NCBI RefSeq assembly: GCF_030412015.1
Contig: NZ_JASNRD010000019.1
Coordinates: forward strand, 56,187-120,186
Direction of reading: 5' to 3'
DNA from: Massilia sp. YIM B02763
GTDB taxonomy: Bacteria > Pseudomonadota > Gammaproteobacteria > Burkholderiales > Burkholderiaceae_D
Length of the DNA stretch: 64,000 bases
Part shown: positions 8,383 to 17,238 of the stretch, one piece after another
Numbering within the stretch: the stretch's first letter is position 1
Layout of the letters: the number at the start of each line of letters is the position of its first letter
Program-made: the position numbers and the translations under genes
Notes under the pieces: model-generated
Database searches by the model: none
What the model saw: the letters and a program-made list of their open reading frames with translations, nothing else
Told to the model about the DNA's origin: nothing

Positions 8383-9141
8383 ATGATGCCGTATAGAATC
8401 GAAGCAGGCACCGCGCAGCACATCAGCAACCGGCCCCGGCAGAACGACAGGGCGGCACTGATGAAGGGGGCCAGGGCGCCCGGCTACGTGCTGGCGGTCC
8501 TGTCCGACGGCATCGCCGGCGCGGCCGCGTCGGAACAGGTGCTGCACACCGCCAAGCAGGTCTTCGACGCGTTCAAGCCCGGCGACCGCCCTTCCATCGC
8601 GCGCCTGCACCAGCTGCTGCGCGACATCGTCCAGGAAACCCACCTGGTCATCAAGATGAACGCCGTCACGACGCAGGCCGAGGTCCATGCCAGCTTCGTC
8701 GGCCTCGTATTGACGCCGTACGGCGAGGCGGCCTGGGCGCACGTGGGGGATTCCCGCCTGTACCACTTCCAGGAAGGCTCCTGCGTGGCGCGCACGGGCG
8801 ACGCGGACTACGTCGAGCACCTGGTGTCGAGCGACCGCCTGCCGCCGGACGCGGCCAGGAGCCACCGCAAGTCCAGGCTGCTGCTGAATGTCCTGGGCAA
8901 TAGCCGCAAGGAACCGTTCGTCACGGTCGGCCAGCACGCCGTCCTGGCGCCGGGCGACGTCTTCCTGCTGTGCTCGGACGGGCTGTGGCATTTCTTCACC
9001 GACGCCGAGCTGGGCGCCGTCACGGCCCGGAACAGCCCGCGCCAGGCGTCCGAGCTACTCATCGCCAAGGCCAACGAACGCTCGCAGGGCAAGGGCGGCA
9101 ACTGCACGATGGCGATCGTGAAACTCGTCGATACGGCGTAG
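8383..9141 (+). CDS. PP2C-like Ser/Thr protein phosphatase
   Basis: The 252-residue product has the PP2C motif series: RPRQNDRAAL near the N-terminus (usually R-x-x-NED), VLSDGIAGAA (usually DGMGG), AWAHVGDSRLYHF, and LLCSDGLWHFF. The last metal-site motif, normally DNxT, reads GGNCT, so one metal-ligand aspartate is replaced by glycine. Two substitutions in the metal site mean activity may be altered. It would act in the cytosol on phosphoproteins; no kinase gene is adjacent. An ATG at 8350 is open but the added residues look unrelated to the family; I start at the paired ATGs (8383/8386), which have no clear Shine-Dalgarno. The stop TAG lies in a GTAGGGTGG repeat. Confidence 0.83.
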   Translation: MMPYRIEAGTAQHISNRPRQNDRAALMKGARAPGYVLAVLSDGIAGAAASEQVLHTAKQVFDAFKPGDRPSIARLHQLLRDIVQETHLVIKMNAVTTQAEVHASFVGLVLTPYGEAAWAHVGDSRLYHFQEGSCVARTGDADYVEHLVSSDRLPPDAARSHRKSRLLLNVLGNSRKEPFVTVGQHAVLAPGDVFLLCSDGLWHFFTDAELGAVTARNSPRQASELLIAKANERSQGKGGNCTMAIVKLVDTA

Positions 9142-9249
9142 GGTGGACGGCACAGCCGTCCACGCGGCGATACGTAACGGCGCCGATATCGAGCACGGGC
9201 ACGGAGCCGCCAACAATCACCGCGTGGACGGCACAGCCGTCCACCCTAC
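9138..9249. repeat. Complete REP/BIME-like inverted element
   Basis: This is a 112-bp element with inverted arms: GTAGGGTGGACGGC at the left and its complement ending CCACCCTAC at the right. Each arm is itself a palindrome (GTGGACGGC-aca-GCCGTCCAC). The centre contains gatatcgagcacgggcacgg. It is the longest copy of the family in the window and serves as the reference for partial copies at 5679, 11091, 53572 and others. It separates two convergent genes. Confidence 0.85.
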
Positions 9250-9252
9250 CCA

Positions 9253-9927
9253 TCATTTGCCTGCAGCGGCGTCCTTGGCCTTCTGCTCGGCTTCCTTGGC
9301 TTCCTTGGCCGCGCGCTCGGCCTTGCGCTGGGCCACCTTGGCCTGGCGCTTCTCGGATTCGGCCTTGCGCTCTTCGTAGTTGCGCACGTTCTGGGCGCGC
9401 TTGCCCGCCTGCTGCGCGTCCTTGCGTTCTTCCTCCTGCACGCGCTTGGCATGGTCGGCCTCGCGCTTGGCCAGCGTCGGCTTCGGCGGGGCGGCCGGCG
9501 GCTTCGGTTCCGCCTTGGGTTTCGGCGGCTGGGCGGCGAGCTCGGCTTCCTTTTCCTGGAAGCGGCGCTCGGCCTCGGCCACTTGGCGGTCGCGGTTCTC
9601 GACGACGGCCTCGCGCTTGAAGCGCTGGGCCTGCACCTCGATCGCGCGCTGGGCCGCCAGCGCCGTGCGGCGCTGCTCCTTGGCCTCGTCCAGGCAATTA
9701 TTCACAAAGAATTTGGCATAGCAGACCGTGACCCTGGCATTGAAGCGGGCCTCGATGGCGGCGCGCTCGCGCGCCACGGCGGCCAGTTGCTGGTCGGCCT
9801 CGGCGACCGAGGTCACGGGCGGGGGCGGCGCCTCGTGCGGAACGGCCTCGGGGGTCGTGCCGCAGGCGGCCAGCAGCATCGACAGGCTCAGGGCCAGGAT
9901 GCTGCCGATGGAAAAACGGTTGGTCAT
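9253..9927 (-). CDS. Lipoprotein with charged coiled-coil C-terminus
   Basis: The ATG at 9927 is preceded by AGAGGAA and starts a type II signal peptide, MTNRFSIGSILALSLSM, ending in LAAC with Cys22 as the lipidation site. The mature part has a Pro-rich segment, a central region with two cysteines (VCYAKFFVNNC), and a long Lys/Glu/Ala/Arg-rich helical tail from about residue 140 that should form a coiled coil. The longest open frame begins 16 codons earlier, but those residues would precede the signal peptide. I do not recognise a named family. It is last in the run below zapE, 45 bp from it, and is probably an envelope-anchored structural protein. Confidence 0.78.
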   Translation of the reverse strand: MTNRFSIGSILALSLSMLLAACGTTPEAVPHEAPPPPVTSVAEADQQLAAVARERAAIEARFNARVTVCYAKFFVNNCLDEAKEQRRTALAAQRAIEVQAQRFKREAVVENRDRQVAEAERRFQEKEAELAAQPPKPKAEPKPPAAPPKPTLAKREADHAKRVQEEERKDAQQAGKRAQNVRNYEERKAESEKRQAKVAQRKAERAAKEAKEAEQKAKDAAAGK

Positions 9928-9971
9928 CGGTTCCTCTTGGTGGGCATCAATCAAACATCGCCATGCAGGCA

Positions 9972-11069
9972 TCAAGCCAACGCATCGGCGGCGCCGCGGC
10001 GATCGGCCAGCATGTATTCGCGCGACTGCATCTCGATGATACGCGACACGGTACGGTGGAACTCGTTCGACATCGCGCCTTCCGTGTACAGCTGCTCGGG
10101 TTCGACCTCGGCCGACATGATCAGCTTGACCTTGTGGTCGTAGAACACGTCGATCAGCCAGGTGAAGCGGCGCGCCTCGGACGACATCGACGCGGACATG
10201 CGCGGCACGGCCGACAGGATCACGGTGTGGAACTGGGCGGCCAGTTCCAGGTAGTCATTCTGGGAACGCGGGCCGCCGCACAGCGTGGCGAAGTCGAACC
10301 AGATGACGCCGCCGGCGCGCCGCAGCGCCTTGAGTTCGCGCTGTTCGATGCGCACGCGCGGATCCTCGTCGGCGGTATCGGCCACCTTTGCATAGGTGTC
10401 GCGCAGCGCCTTGTCGGCGGCGGCGCCCAGCGGCGTGTAGTAGGCCTGCACCTGCTCCAGCGCGCGGTGGCGGTAGTCGATGCCGGCATCGACGTTCATC
10501 ACGTCCAGCTTGTCCTTGAGCAGGGCGATGGTCGGCAGCATGCGGTCGCGGTGCAGGCCGTCCGGGTACAGCTTGTCGGGGTCGTAGTTCGAGGTCATCA
10601 CGAAGGAGACGCCGTACTCGAACAGTTTCGACAGCAGGTTGTACATGATCATCGCGTCGGCCACGTCGCTCACGTGGAATTCGTCGAAGCAGATCAGGCG
10701 GTATTTCTTGGCGATGCGCTTGGCGACCTCGACCAGCGGATCCTCGACGCCCTTCAGTTCGTCGAGCTGGCGGTGCACGGCGCGCATGAACTCGTGGAAG
10801 TGCAGGCGCGTCTTGCGCACCACGGGCACGACCGAATAGAAGCTGTCCATGAGGAAGGACTTGCCGCGTCCCACCCCGCCCCACATGTAGACGCCGCGCG
10901 GCACCTCGGGACGGTTGAGCAGGCGCTTGAGCGTGGACGAGCGCTGCGACTTGTACTGCACCCACTCGTCGTAGGCCTGCTGCAGGCGGTCGACGGCGCG
11001 CTGCTGCGCCGCATCGGACTTGAATCCGCGCTCGGTCAGCGCGTGCTGGTAATACTCTTGGACGTTCAT
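9972..11069 (-). CDS. zapE: Cell division protein ZapE (AFG1-like ATPase)
   Basis: The 365-residue protein is an AAA-like ATPase of the ZapE/AFG1 family. Walker A is WGGVGRGKSFLMDSF, followed by the family motifs RLHFHEFM and Walker B LICFDEFHVSD, then FVMTSNYDPDKLYPDGLHRD. In E. coli ZapE associates with the Z-ring under stress. The chosen start (ATG at 11069) gives the usual MNVQEYYQ-like opening; a longer frame would translate a REP palindrome. It lies 72 bp downstream of lpdA on the same strand with a REP palindrome between them, so co-transcription with the odh operon is possible but may be reduced. Confidence 0.93.
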   Translation of the reverse strand: MNVQEYYQHALTERGFKSDAAQQRAVDRLQQAYDEWVQYKSQRSSTLKRLLNRPEVPRGVYMWGGVGRGKSFLMDSFYSVVPVVRKTRLHFHEFMRAVHRQLDELKGVEDPLVEVAKRIAKKYRLICFDEFHVSDVADAMIMYNLLSKLFEYGVSFVMTSNYDPDKLYPDGLHRDRMLPTIALLKDKLDVMNVDAGIDYRHRALEQVQAYYTPLGAAADKALRDTYAKVADTADEDPRVRIEQRELKALRRAGGVIWFDFATLCGGPRSQNDYLELAAQFHTVILSAVPRMSASMSSEARRFTWLIDVFYDHKVKLIMSAEVEPEQLYTEGAMSNEFHRTVSRIIEMQSREYMLADRRGAADALA

Positions 11070-11090
11070 GGGATGGACAACATAAAAATG

Positions 11091-11119
11091 TGGGGTGGAC
11101 GGCGACGCCGTCCACCCCA
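11091..11119. repeat. REP palindrome between lpdA and zapE
   Basis: This perfect 13-bp inverted repeat, TGGGGTGGACGGC-gac-GCCGTCCACCCCA, is a single-arm copy of the GTGGACGGC family. As a stable hairpin it could protect upstream mRNA or reduce read-through between lpdA and zapE. Confidence 0.8.
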
Positions 11120-11140
11120 CGCCCGGTCATGCGGCCGGGA

Positions 11141-12574
11141 TTAGAAGTTCAGCGAACGCTTGTCGACGGCGAGCGCGGCTTCCTTGGTCGCTTCCGACAG
11201 CGTCGGGTGCGCGTGGCAGATGCGGGCGATGTCTTCGGCCGAGGCCTTGAACTCCATCGCGACCACGGCTTCCGAGATCAGCTCGGACGCGACCGGGCCC
11301 ACGATGTGCACGCCCAGGATCTCGTCGGTGGCGGCATCGGCGATGACCTTGACCATGCCGGTGGTGTCGCCCAGCGCGCGCGCACGGCCGTTGGCCATGA
11401 ACGGGAAGGTGCCGGCCTTGTAGGCCACGCCGTCTTTCTTGAGCTGCTCTTCGGTGCGGCCGACCCAGGCGATTTCCGGCGAGGTGTAGATCACCCACGG
11501 GATGGTGTTGAAGTTGACGTGGCCATGCTGGCCGGCGATGCGCTCGGCCACCGCGACGCCCTCTTCTTCCGCCTTGTGCGCCAGCATCGGGCCGCGCACG
11601 ACGTCGCCCACCGCCCAGATGCCCGGCACGCCGGTGCGGCACTCGTCGTCCACGGCGATGAAGCCGCGCTCGTCGAGCTGCAGGCCGACCTTGTCGAAGC
11701 CCAGGCCGTTGGTGTTCGGCACGCGGCCGATCGAGACGATCAGGCGGTCGAACGTGGCGGTCTGCGCCGCGCCGGTCGCGTCGGCGTATTCGACGGTGAC
11801 GTTGTCGGCGCCCTTGGTGATGTTACCGATCTTCACGCCCAGGTGGATGGCCAGGCCCTGCTTGGTGAAGGCCTTGTGCGCTTCCTTGGCGATCTGCTGG
11901 TCGACAGCGCCCAGGAAGGTCGGCAGGCCTTCCAGCACGGTGACCTGCGCACCGACGCGGCGCCATACGGAACCCATTTCCAGGCCGATCACGCCGGCGC
12001 CGATCACGCCCAGCTTGGCCGGGACGGCGTCGATGGCCAGCGCGCCGGTGTTCGACAGGATGATCTTCTCGTCGAACGGCGCGTTCGGCAGTTCGCGCGG
12101 GTTCGAGCCGGTGGCGACGATGACGTTCTTGGCGCTGATGGTGTCCGTGGTCGGACCCGTCACGTCGATGGTGAAGCCCTCGCCTTCCTTGCCGGCGAAG
12201 GTGCCGCGGCCGTGGAAGAAGGTGACCTTGTTTTTCTTGAACAGGTAGACGATGCCGTCGTTGTTGGCCTTGACGACGCCATCCTTGCGCTTGAGCATCT
12301 GCGCCAGGTCCAGCTCCAGGCCCGACACGTTGATGCCGTGTTCCTTGAAGGCGTGGCCGGCGTGCTCGAAGTGCTCCGACGATTGCAGCAGCGCCTTCGA
12401 CGGAATGCAGCCGACGTTGGTGCAGGTGCCGCCCAGGGCCGGGCCGCCCTTGGCGTTGACCGCATCGTCGATGCAGGCGGTCTTGAAGCCCAGCTGGGCT
12501 GCGCGGATGGCGGCGACGTAGCCGCCAGGACCGCCGCCGATCACGACGACGTCGAATTGTTTTTCAGTGCTCAT
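11141..12574 (-). CDS. lpdA: Dihydrolipoyl dehydrogenase (E3)
   Basis: This 477-residue FAD flavoprotein reoxidises the lipoyl groups of 2-oxoglutarate dehydrogenase using NAD+. The FAD motif VVVIGGGPGGYVAAIRAAQ is near the N-terminus. The redox-active disulfide is in GGTCTNVGCIPSK, the NAD motif is GVIGAGVIGLEMGSVW, and the C-terminal catalytic His-x-x-x-x-Glu is in HAHPTLSEA. It is the last structural gene of the sucA-sucB-lpdA operon and so probably the dedicated E3. A small PspC-domain gene is placed between sucB and lpdA. Confidence 0.97.
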   Translation of the reverse strand: MSTEKQFDVVVIGGGPGGYVAAIRAAQLGFKTACIDDAVNAKGGPALGGTCTNVGCIPSKALLQSSEHFEHAGHAFKEHGINVSGLELDLAQMLKRKDGVVKANNDGIVYLFKKNKVTFFHGRGTFAGKEGEGFTIDVTGPTTDTISAKNVIVATGSNPRELPNAPFDEKIILSNTGALAIDAVPAKLGVIGAGVIGLEMGSVWRRVGAQVTVLEGLPTFLGAVDQQIAKEAHKAFTKQGLAIHLGVKIGNITKGADNVTVEYADATGAAQTATFDRLIVSIGRVPNTNGLGFDKVGLQLDERGFIAVDDECRTGVPGIWAVGDVVRGPMLAHKAEEEGVAVAERIAGQHGHVNFNTIPWVIYTSPEIAWVGRTEEQLKKDGVAYKAGTFPFMANGRARALGDTTGMVKVIADAATDEILGVHIVGPVASELISEAVVAMEFKASAEDIARICHAHPTLSEATKEAALAVDKRSLNF

Positions 12575-12592
12575 TGATCGTTTCCTTTTGTG

Positions 12593-12619
12593 CCCGGCCG
12601 CGGGTGCGCGGCGGCCGGG
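12593..12619 (-). promoter_or_regulatory. Intercistronic hairpin upstream of lpdA
   Basis: CCCGGCCGC (12593-12601) pairs with GCGGCCGGG (12611-12619) around an 8-nt loop, between the PspC gene and lpdA. No T-run follows on the minus strand, so it looks like an mRNA processing or stability hairpin rather than a terminator. Confidence 0.5.
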
Positions 12620-12628
12620 TTTCCGAAT

Positions 12629-12961
12629 TCATTCTTCTGGTACGAAGATCCACAACAACAGGTAAATCACCGCGCCGAATCCGAAGGTCAGGGTGAACAG
12701 GGTGAAGACAAGGCGCCAGATCCAGGCCTCGACGCCCGAGGCCACGGCCAGGCCGCCGCACACGCCGCTCAGCCAGCGGTCGGTGCGCGAGCGGCGCAGC
12801 GCGTTCAGCTCCGAGGCGAAGCTGCCGTCGCCGGCCGCCGTCTTGTTCAGGCTCACCCGTTCCGAGGCCAGGACTTTCGCCTTGGCCTGTTCGAATTCGG
12901 CGTCGGTCAGGGCGCCGGCCTGGTGCAGTTCGTGCAAACGCTTGATTTCATCGGAGATCAT
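12629..12961 (-). CDS. SHOCT/PspC-domain small membrane protein
   Basis: The 110-residue protein starts with a SHOCT-like helix pair (residues 3-33: EIKRLHELHQAGALTDAEFE), a short linker, then a PspC domain (RSRTDRWLSGVCGGLAVASG, residues 57-76). One or two hydrophobic segments follow to the C-terminus (WRLVFTLFTLTFGFGAVIYL and LLWIFVPEE). PspC proteins are inner-membrane stress components; SHOCT domains are oligomerisation modules. The unusual feature is its location inside the 2-oxoglutarate dehydrogenase operon, between sucB and lpdA. No phage-shock gene is nearby. Confidence 0.87.
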   Translation of the reverse strand: MISDEIKRLHELHQAGALTDAEFEQAKAKVLASERVSLNKTAAGDGSFASELNALRRSRTDRWLSGVCGGLAVASGVEAWIWRLVFTLFTLTFGFGAVIYLLLWIFVPEE

Positions 12962-13021
12962 GGTCTTCCTCCATCAGACAACACAACACGGCACCGGGCA
13001 CGTGCCCTTCCCGGCAGCAAA

Positions 13022-14311
13022 TTACAGGTCGAGCAGCAGGCGGGCCGGATCTTCCAGCGCTTCCTTCATGGCGACCAGGCCCAGGACGGCTTCGCGGCCG
13101 TCGATGATGCGGTGGTCGTACGACATCGCCAGGTAGTTCATCGGGCGGATCACGATCTGGCCGTTTTCCACCACGGCGCGGTCCTTGGTCGCGTGCACGC
13201 CCAGGATCGCCGACTGCGGCGGGTTGATGATCGGGGTCGACAGCATCGAGCCGAACACGCCGCCGTTCGAGATCGAGAACGTACCGCCGGTCAGGTCTTC
13301 CAGCGTCAGCTTGCCGTCCTTGGCCTTGGCGCCGAATTCGCCGATCTTCTTCTCGATGTCGGCGATCGACATCTGGTCGGCATTGCGCAGGATCGGGACG
13401 ACCAGGCCGCGCGGCGAACCGACGGCGATGCCGATGTCGAAGTAGCCGTGGTAGATGATGTCGTTACCGTCGACCGAGGCGTTCAGGATCGGGTACTTCT
13501 TCAGGGCGTGCACGGCGGCCTTGACGAAGAAGGACATGAAGCCCAGCTTGACGCCGTGTTCCTTCTCGAACTTGTCCTTGTACTTGTTACGCAGGTCCAT
13601 GACCGGCGCCATGTTCACTTCGTTGAACGTGGTCAGGATCGCGTTGGTCTGTTGCGATTGCAGCAGGCGCTCGGCGATACGGGCACGCAGGCGGCTCATC
13701 GGCACGCGCTCTTCCGGACGGTCGCCCAGGTTCGGGGCCGGTGCGGCGACTTGCTGCAGTGCCGGCCGGGCCGCCGCTGCGGTGGCAGCCTGCTGTGCCA
13801 GCGGGGCCGGTGCGGCCGGCGCGACGGCCGGCTTGCCGGCGACGGCGGCCAGGGCATCGCCCTTGGTCACGCGGCCGTCACGGCCGGTGCCGGTGGCATC
13901 CGCGGTCGTCAGGTTGTTGTCGGCCAGGATCTTGGCGGCGGCCGGCATGGCGACGTCCGACTTCGCACCGCCGGCGGCGGCGGCCGGTGCCGAGTGCGGC
14001 GCCGGGGCGACGGCCGGGGCATTGTCGACCGGCGCGGCGGTGATCGAGATCGGGCTGGTCTGGGCCGAACCTTCGGTATCGATGATGGCGATGGTTTCGC
14101 CGGCAACGACAGTGGCGCCGTCGTTCTTGATGATTTGCACGATCACGCCGGCGTTCGGGGCCGGCAGTTCCAGGACCACCTTGTCGGTCTCGATGTCGAT
14201 CATGTTCTCGTCGCGCGAGACGGCCTCGCCGACTTTCTTGTGCCACGACAGCAGGGTTGCTTCCGCAACGGATTCCGACAGCTGGGGTACCTTGACTTCG
14301 ATTTGTGCCAT
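13022..14311 (-). CDS. sucB: 2-oxoglutarate dehydrogenase E2 (dihydrolipoyl succinyltransferase)
   Basis: The 429-residue product has the E2 layout. An N-terminal lipoyl domain carries the lipoylated lysine in DIETDKVVLELPAP. A long Ala/Pro linker (about 85-115) follows, then an E3/E1-binding domain with DNNLTTADATGTGRDGRVTK, a second Ala/Pro linker, and the catalytic domain with the signature YDHRIIDGREAV near the C-terminus. It transfers succinyl groups to CoA. It follows sucA by 71 bp, with a GC-rich hairpin in the gap. Confidence 0.97.
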   Translation of the reverse strand: MAQIEVKVPQLSESVAEATLLSWHKKVGEAVSRDENMIDIETDKVVLELPAPNAGVIVQIIKNDGATVVAGETIAIIDTEGSAQTSPISITAAPVDNAPAVAPAPHSAPAAAAGGAKSDVAMPAAAKILADNNLTTADATGTGRDGRVTKGDALAAVAGKPAVAPAAPAPLAQQAATAAAARPALQQVAAPAPNLGDRPEERVPMSRLRARIAERLLQSQQTNAILTTFNEVNMAPVMDLRNKYKDKFEKEHGVKLGFMSFFVKAAVHALKKYPILNASVDGNDIIYHGYFDIGIAVGSPRGLVVPILRNADQMSIADIEKKIGEFGAKAKDGKLTLEDLTGGTFSISNGGVFGSMLSTPIINPPQSAILGVHATKDRAVVENGQIVIRPMNYLAMSYDHRIIDGREAVLGLVAMKEALEDPARLLLDL

Positions 14312-14342
14312 TTAAAACTCCAAATATTTATTCTGTGCGAAA

Positions 14343-14364
14343 CCCCGCGCCGGGTGGCGCGGGG
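14343..14364 (-). promoter_or_regulatory. Intercistronic hairpin between sucA and sucB
   Basis: CCCCGCGCC (14343-14351) pairs with GGCGCGGGG (14356-14364) around a GGGT loop. On the minus strand only TTT follows, so it is at best a weak attenuator. It could tune the E1:E2 ratio, which is an inference. Confidence 0.5.
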
Positions 14365-14382
14365 CCGGTCATGACGCTGTGC

Positions 14383-17238
14383 TTACTTGGTCAGCACGAA
14401 GCCCTTCAGCTTCGCGAACGCGGTATCCAGCAACTCCTTTTGCTGCGCCACGTGCTTGTCGGCATAGCCGACGGCCGGGGCGGCGGAAGCGGGGCGGCCT
14501 GCGTACGACAGGCGCTGGCCGGCTTCCATGCTCTCGAAGATGTTGTGCTGGATCTGGAACCACGGGCCCTGGTTCTGCGGCTCGTCCTGCGCCCACACGA
14601 CTTCGGTCGCGTTCGGGAAGCGCTTGAGCTCCGCCTGGAACGCCTTGTGCGGGAACGGGTACAGCTGCTCCATGCGGATGATCGCGGTGTCCGTCACGTT
14701 GCGCGTCTTGCGGGTATTCACCAGGTCGTAGTAGACCTTGCCCGAGCAGACGATCACGCGCTTGACCTTGTTGGCGTCGATCTTGTCGTCCAGTTCGCCG
14801 ATGACGGTCTGGAAGCCGCCCTTGGCCAGGTCGGTCAGCGGCGAGCCGGCGTCCTTGTTACGCAGCAGCGACTTCGGCGTGAAGATCACCAGCGGCTTGC
14901 GGAACTGGCGCACCATCTGGCGGCGCAGCAGGTGGAAGATCTGGGCCGCGGTGGTCGGCTGGACCACTTGCATATTGTGGTCGGCGCACAGCTGCAGGAA
15001 GCGCTCGATACGGGCCGACGAGTGTTCCGGACCCTGGCCTTCGTAGCCGTGCGGCAGCATCAGCACGAGACCCGAGGCACGGCCCCACTTCACTTCGCCG
15101 GAGGCGATGAACTGGTCGATGACGACCTGCGCACCGTTGACGAAGTCGCCGAACTGGCCTTCCCAGATGGTCAGGGTGTTCGGTTCGGCGGTCGAGTAGC
15201 CGTATTCGAAGCCCAGGACCGCTTCTTCCGACAGCACGGAGTCGATCACGGTGAACTGCGCCTGGTTGTCCTGGACGTTGGCCAGCGGCAGGTAGATGCC
15301 CTGGTCCCAGCGCTCGCGGTTCTGGTCGTGCAGCACGGCGTGGCGGTGCACGAAGGTGCCGCGGCCGGCATCCTGGCCCGACAGGCGCACGGCGTAGCCG
15401 GAGGCCAGCAGCGATGCGTAGGCCAGGTGTTCGCCCATGCCCCAGTCGAGGTTCATCTCGCCGCGGCCCATCGTGGCGCGGTCGGCCAGCACCTTCTCGA
15501 CCAGCGAGTGCAGCTTGAAGTTTTCCGGTACGGTCGTGATGCGCTGCGACAGGCGTTTCAGCTCGGTCAGCGGCACGGCGGTGTCGGCGGCGTCGGTCCA
15601 CTTCTTGTTCAGGAACGGCGCCCAGTCGACGGCGTACTTGTTCTTGAAGTCGGTCAGGACCGGATCGACGGTGGTCTTGCCGGCGTCCATCGCGTTGCGG
15701 TAGGCCGCGACCATCTGGTCGCCGCCGTCGGCGGCGATGGTGCCTTGCGCAGCCAGCTTGTCCGCGTACATCTTGCGGGTGCCCGGGTGCTTGGCGATCT
15801 TCTTGTACATCAGCGGCTGGGTCAGGGCCGGGGTGTCCTGCTCGTTGTGGCCCAGCTTGCGGTAGCAGACGATGTCGACGACGACGTCCTTGTGGAACTC
15901 GGTGCGGTAGTCCATGGCGATCTGGGTCGCCAGCACGACGGCTTCCGGATCGTCGCCGTTCACGTGCAGCACCGGCGCCTCGATCATCTTGACCACGTCG
16001 GTGCAGTACAGCGTCGAACGGGCGTCGCGCGGGTCCGAGGTGGTGAAGCCGATCTGGTTGTTGATGACGATGTGGACGGTACCGCCGGTGCCGTAGCCGC
16101 GGGTCTGGGCCAGGTTCAGGGTTTCCATGACCACGCCCTGGCCGGCGAAGGCGGCGTCGCCGTGCACCAGGATCGGCAGCACTTCCTTGCCCTTGCGGTC
16201 GCCGCGGCGTTCCATGCGCGCCTTGACCGAACCCTCGACGACCGGGTTCACGATTTCCAGGTGCGACGGGTTGAACGCCAGCGACAGGTGGACCGGGCCG
16301 CCCGGGGTCGAGATGTCGCTCGAGAAGCCCTGGTGGTATTTCACGTCGCCCGACGGCAGGTCGTCGGCGTGCTTGCCTTCGAATTCCTCGAACAGGTCGG
16401 CCGGGCTCTTGCCCAGGGTGTTGACCAGGACGTTCAGGCGGCCGCGGTGGGCCATGCCGATGACGATTTCCTGGACGCCCTGCTCGCCGGCGCGCTGGAT
16501 CACTTCATCCATCGACGCGATGAACGATTCGCCGCCTTCCAGCGAGAAGCGCTTGGCGCCGACGTACTTCGTGTGGAGGTAGCGCTCCAGGCCTTCGGCC
16601 GCGGTCAGGCGCTCGAGGATGTGCTTTTTCTTTTCTGCCGTGAACGCCGGGGTCGAGCGGATCGACTCCAGGCGCTCCTGCAGCCAGCGCTTCTCGGTCG
16701 GATCGCTGACGTACATGAATTCGGCGCCGACGTCGCGGCAATAGGTTTCGCGCAGCATGTTCAGCAGGTCGCGCAGCGAGGCGCTTTCCTTGCCGAAGTA
16801 GGTGTTGCTGATGTTGAACACGGTGTCCAGGTCGGCTTCGGAGAAACCGTAGAAGGACGGGTCGAGTTCGGGAATCGGGGGACGTTCCTGGCGCTGCAGC
16901 GGGTCCAGCGTGGCCCAGCGCGAGCCGAGGTAGCGGTAGGCGGCGATCAGCTGGGTGACGGCGACGCGCTTGCGGCCGAGTTCGGCGTCCGGGGAGGCGG
17001 TGACGGTGCGGATCGGGCCCTGCTTGGCGCGCTCGGCGAAGGAAGCGATCACGGAGGAGTGGTCGACGTCCGGCTTCTCGCTGCCATCGACGGCAGGCAT
17101 GTGCTGCATCGCGTCGAAGTAAGCGCGCCAGTTGTCCGGGACCGAACCCGGATTGCTCAGGTACGCTTCGTACAACTCTTCCACATACGGCGCATTACCG
17201 CCGAACAGGTATGAGTTGGCGTTATATTGTTGCATCAT
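14383..17238 (-). CDS. sucA: 2-oxoglutarate dehydrogenase E1
   Basis: The 951-residue thiamine-diphosphate enzyme decarboxylates 2-oxoglutarate and passes the succinyl group to SucB. The N-terminus has the SucA-specific segment (NSYLFGGNAPYVEELYEAYL). Further motifs are GMAHRGRLNVLVN, the substrate-site SSDISTPGGPVHLSLAFNPS and LVHGDAAFAGQGV, followed by HIVINNQIGFTTSDP. The length matches SucA/OdhA. It is the first gene of the operon. Its promoter should lie in the 340-bp gap shared with the divergent Fur-controlled operon. Confidence 0.97.
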   Translation of the reverse strand: MMQQYNANSYLFGGNAPYVEELYEAYLSNPGSVPDNWRAYFDAMQHMPAVDGSEKPDVDHSSVIASFAERAKQGPIRTVTASPDAELGRKRVAVTQLIAAYRYLGSRWATLDPLQRQERPPIPELDPSFYGFSEADLDTVFNISNTYFGKESASLRDLLNMLRETYCRDVGAEFMYVSDPTEKRWLQERLESIRSTPAFTAEKKKHILERLTAAEGLERYLHTKYVGAKRFSLEGGESFIASMDEVIQRAGEQGVQEIVIGMAHRGRLNVLVNTLGKSPADLFEEFEGKHADDLPSGDVKYHQGFSSDISTPGGPVHLSLAFNPSHLEIVNPVVEGSVKARMERRGDRKGKEVLPILVHGDAAFAGQGVVMETLNLAQTRGYGTGGTVHIVINNQIGFTTSDPRDARSTLYCTDVVKMIEAPVLHVNGDDPEAVVLATQIAMDYRTEFHKDVVVDIVCYRKLGHNEQDTPALTQPLMYKKIAKHPGTRKMYADKLAAQGTIAADGGDQMVAAYRNAMDAGKTTVDPVLTDFKNKYAVDWAPFLNKKWTDAADTAVPLTELKRLSQRITTVPENFKLHSLVEKVLADRATMGRGEMNLDWGMGEHLAYASLLASGYAVRLSGQDAGRGTFVHRHAVLHDQNRERWDQGIYLPLANVQDNQAQFTVIDSVLSEEAVLGFEYGYSTAEPNTLTIWEGQFGDFVNGAQVVIDQFIASGEVKWGRASGLVLMLPHGYEGQGPEHSSARIERFLQLCADHNMQVVQPTTAAQIFHLLRRQMVRQFRKPLVIFTPKSLLRNKDAGSPLTDLAKGGFQTVIGELDDKIDANKVKRVIVCSGKVYYDLVNTRKTRNVTDTAIIRMEQLYPFPHKAFQAELKRFPNATEVVWAQDEPQNQGPWFQIQHNIFESMEAGQRLSYAGRPASAAPAVGYADKHVAQQKELLDTAFAKLKGFVLTK

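Noticed and set aside
14305..17214. A 969-codon open frame on the plus strand opposite sucA
   Set aside because: The translation is rich in Val, His, Gly, Arg and Asp with no recognisable domain, as expected from the antisense frame of a high-GC gene with codon bias. SucA is unmistakable on the other strand.
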